From NCBI GenBank assembly GCA_032158125.1, contig JASKOT010000024.1, positions 186,001-250,000 of the forward strand: DNA of 64,000 nt. Direction: 5' to 3'. Both the position numbers and the translations under genes were made by a program. Under the pieces are notes generated by a model. The model did not search any database, was not told the origin of the DNA, and saw only the letters and a program-made list of their open reading frames with translations. Source of the stretch: Papiliotrema nemorosa (Eukaryota > Basidiomycota > Tremellomycetes > Tremellales > Rhynchogastremaceae). Shown one piece after another: positions 63,301-64,000 of this stretch (positions within the stretch are counted from its first letter, which is position 1; each line of letters begins with the position of its first letter).

Positions 63301-64000
63301 GACGTCGAGCCTGCAGCAGCGGCGATGATCAATCAAAAGGCAGCGGATGCGGCCATCGAGCAGCAACATCTCACGAGGCAGCTTCAGAATCTTGCCAGGG
63401 AGCTCAAGAAGAGTCGATCCCAAGCTGCCGCCACAAAAGCTCTAGCATCGGTCGAAGTCGAACCTGCGAACTGGACCGCGAGGCAGATGAGGCTTGCTCA
63501 ACGGGTCGTCTTCAAGTGGAAACAGCTCAGGTCGTACAAGATGGCTGAGGAGATCTTGCAAAGAGCGGTGGATGTTCGCGAAGCCAACGTGATTGCGTAC
63601 GACTCATCTCTGGTCATTGGGGTGTCGAGTTAATTATTAGGAGAACCATGGGTCATGATGTCACGTATAACTTCGTGGTGGTGGATGGTCGTGATGTCAA
63701 TCCGACCTCCTCACAAGACGATCAGAGTGGTGTCATGGAGTTCGAAGATGTCTCGGCGGGCGCAGCAGCGACGCCTGGTCCGCTTGTTGTGGTCAAAGTT
63801 GTGGACAAGGAGAGGAATGGTGGGTCAGATGAAGACGATAGTATGAGATGGCTGACGTTCTCAGTCATCAATGCTTGGGACCTCACACGATTCACCATGC
63901 AGCTTAACAAAATGCGACACGCTATGGTGCTGAGGCGAAAGCCAAAGTACTCGCAACATTTCCGATCGGAAGGTACTTTCACGGACTCGCCTTGTCCATC
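60315..64000 (+). CDS. Kinesin-3 motor (Unc104/KIF1 type), 5' part; continues past the window
   Basis: Plus-end microtubule motor that moves endosomes and vesicles in fungi. The ATG at 60315 gives [11 protein letters not shown]; two introns on, [20 protein letters not shown] restores the kinesin start. The motor holds [20 protein letters not shown] (P-loop), [36 protein letters not shown] (switch I), [20 protein letters not shown] (switch II), [20 protein letters not shown] and [20 protein letters not shown]; the neck and KIF1 K-rich loop 12 ([11 protein letters not shown]) follow. Then [20 protein letters not shown] and an FHA domain ([17 protein letters not shown] ... [20 protein letters not shown] ... 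DFHVFRFN), a kinesin-3 hallmark, and the downstream helical region. Many tiny exons break the motor domain. The rest, including any PH domain, lies outside. Confidence 0.95.
60810..60945 (+). other. String of three microexons coding the kinesin P-loop
   Basis: Three exons of 16 nt (60810-60825), 11 nt (60874-60884) and 15 nt (60931-60945), each bounded by GTGAG donors and TAG/CAG acceptors, encode GQTGSGKSYSMMG. Skipping any one would destroy the ATP site or the frame. A further 11 nt exon lies at 61852-61862 (coding SPAD). Confidence 0.8.

Overview
The window looks like a stretch of nuclear chromosome from a basidiomycete yeast, most likely a tremellomycete of the Cryptococcus/Kwoniella kind. 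The reasons are architectural. Nearly every gene is broken by many very short introns (mostly 33-60 nt, donor GTGAGT or GTAAGT, a CTGAC/CTGAT branch site only about 6-12 nt before the acceptor). Genes lie close together on both strands, leaders are often CT-rich, and the proteins are fungal. The lineage is inferred; no marker gene fixes the species. I found no tRNA, rRNA, CRISPR array, transposon or virus-like element.

Layout. 0-20.7 kb: an RS-rich nuclear protein (-), a WW-MyTH4-RhoGAP protein (+), condensin subunit Cnd3/Ycg1 (-) head-to-head with kinetochore Nuf2 (+), an unrecognised Ser-rich protein (-), a 4.1 kb gene-poor stretch, a mitochondrial carrier (-) and ESCRT-I Vps28 (+). 22.6-33.0 kb: Cdc7 kinase (+), RNA polymerase III subunit Rpc37/RPC5 (-), a protein with two closely spaced CX3C motifs (+), and a large multi-KH RNA-binding protein (-). 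33-42 kb: a doubtful coding trace (-), a DM9/DUF3421 protein (+), bifunctional tryptophan synthase (-), a small unknown (-) and OHCU decarboxylase of the urate pathway (-). 43.7-64 kb: a Ser/Thr-rich single-pass membrane protein (+), two low-complexity proteins that may be one gene (+), a large FG nucleoporin of Nup1/Nup153 type (+), a cystathionine beta-synthase lacking its usual regulatory domain (+), Trm6 (-), Rvb2/reptin (+) and a kinesin-3 motor (+) that runs off the right edge.

The genes do not form one pathway. Several act on chromosomes or the nucleus (condensin, Nuf2, Cdc7, Rvb2, the nucleoporin), but this is probably chance neighbourhood; only condensin and Nuf2 share a short divergent promoter and a plausible mitotic co-regulation. 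I see no clear new multi-gene system. The parts most worth a second look are the DM9 protein with its GC-AG intron, the two-CX3C protein, the inverted-repeat intron of the mitochondrial carrier with two in-frame acceptors, strings of 11-16 nt microexons in the kinesin motor domain, an RVB2 first exon that contributes only its ATG, and the possible coding trace at 34.3-35.0 kb.

All gene spans run from start to stop codon and include introns. Exon joins were derived by eye from splice signals, reading frame and family resemblance, so individual junctions may be off.
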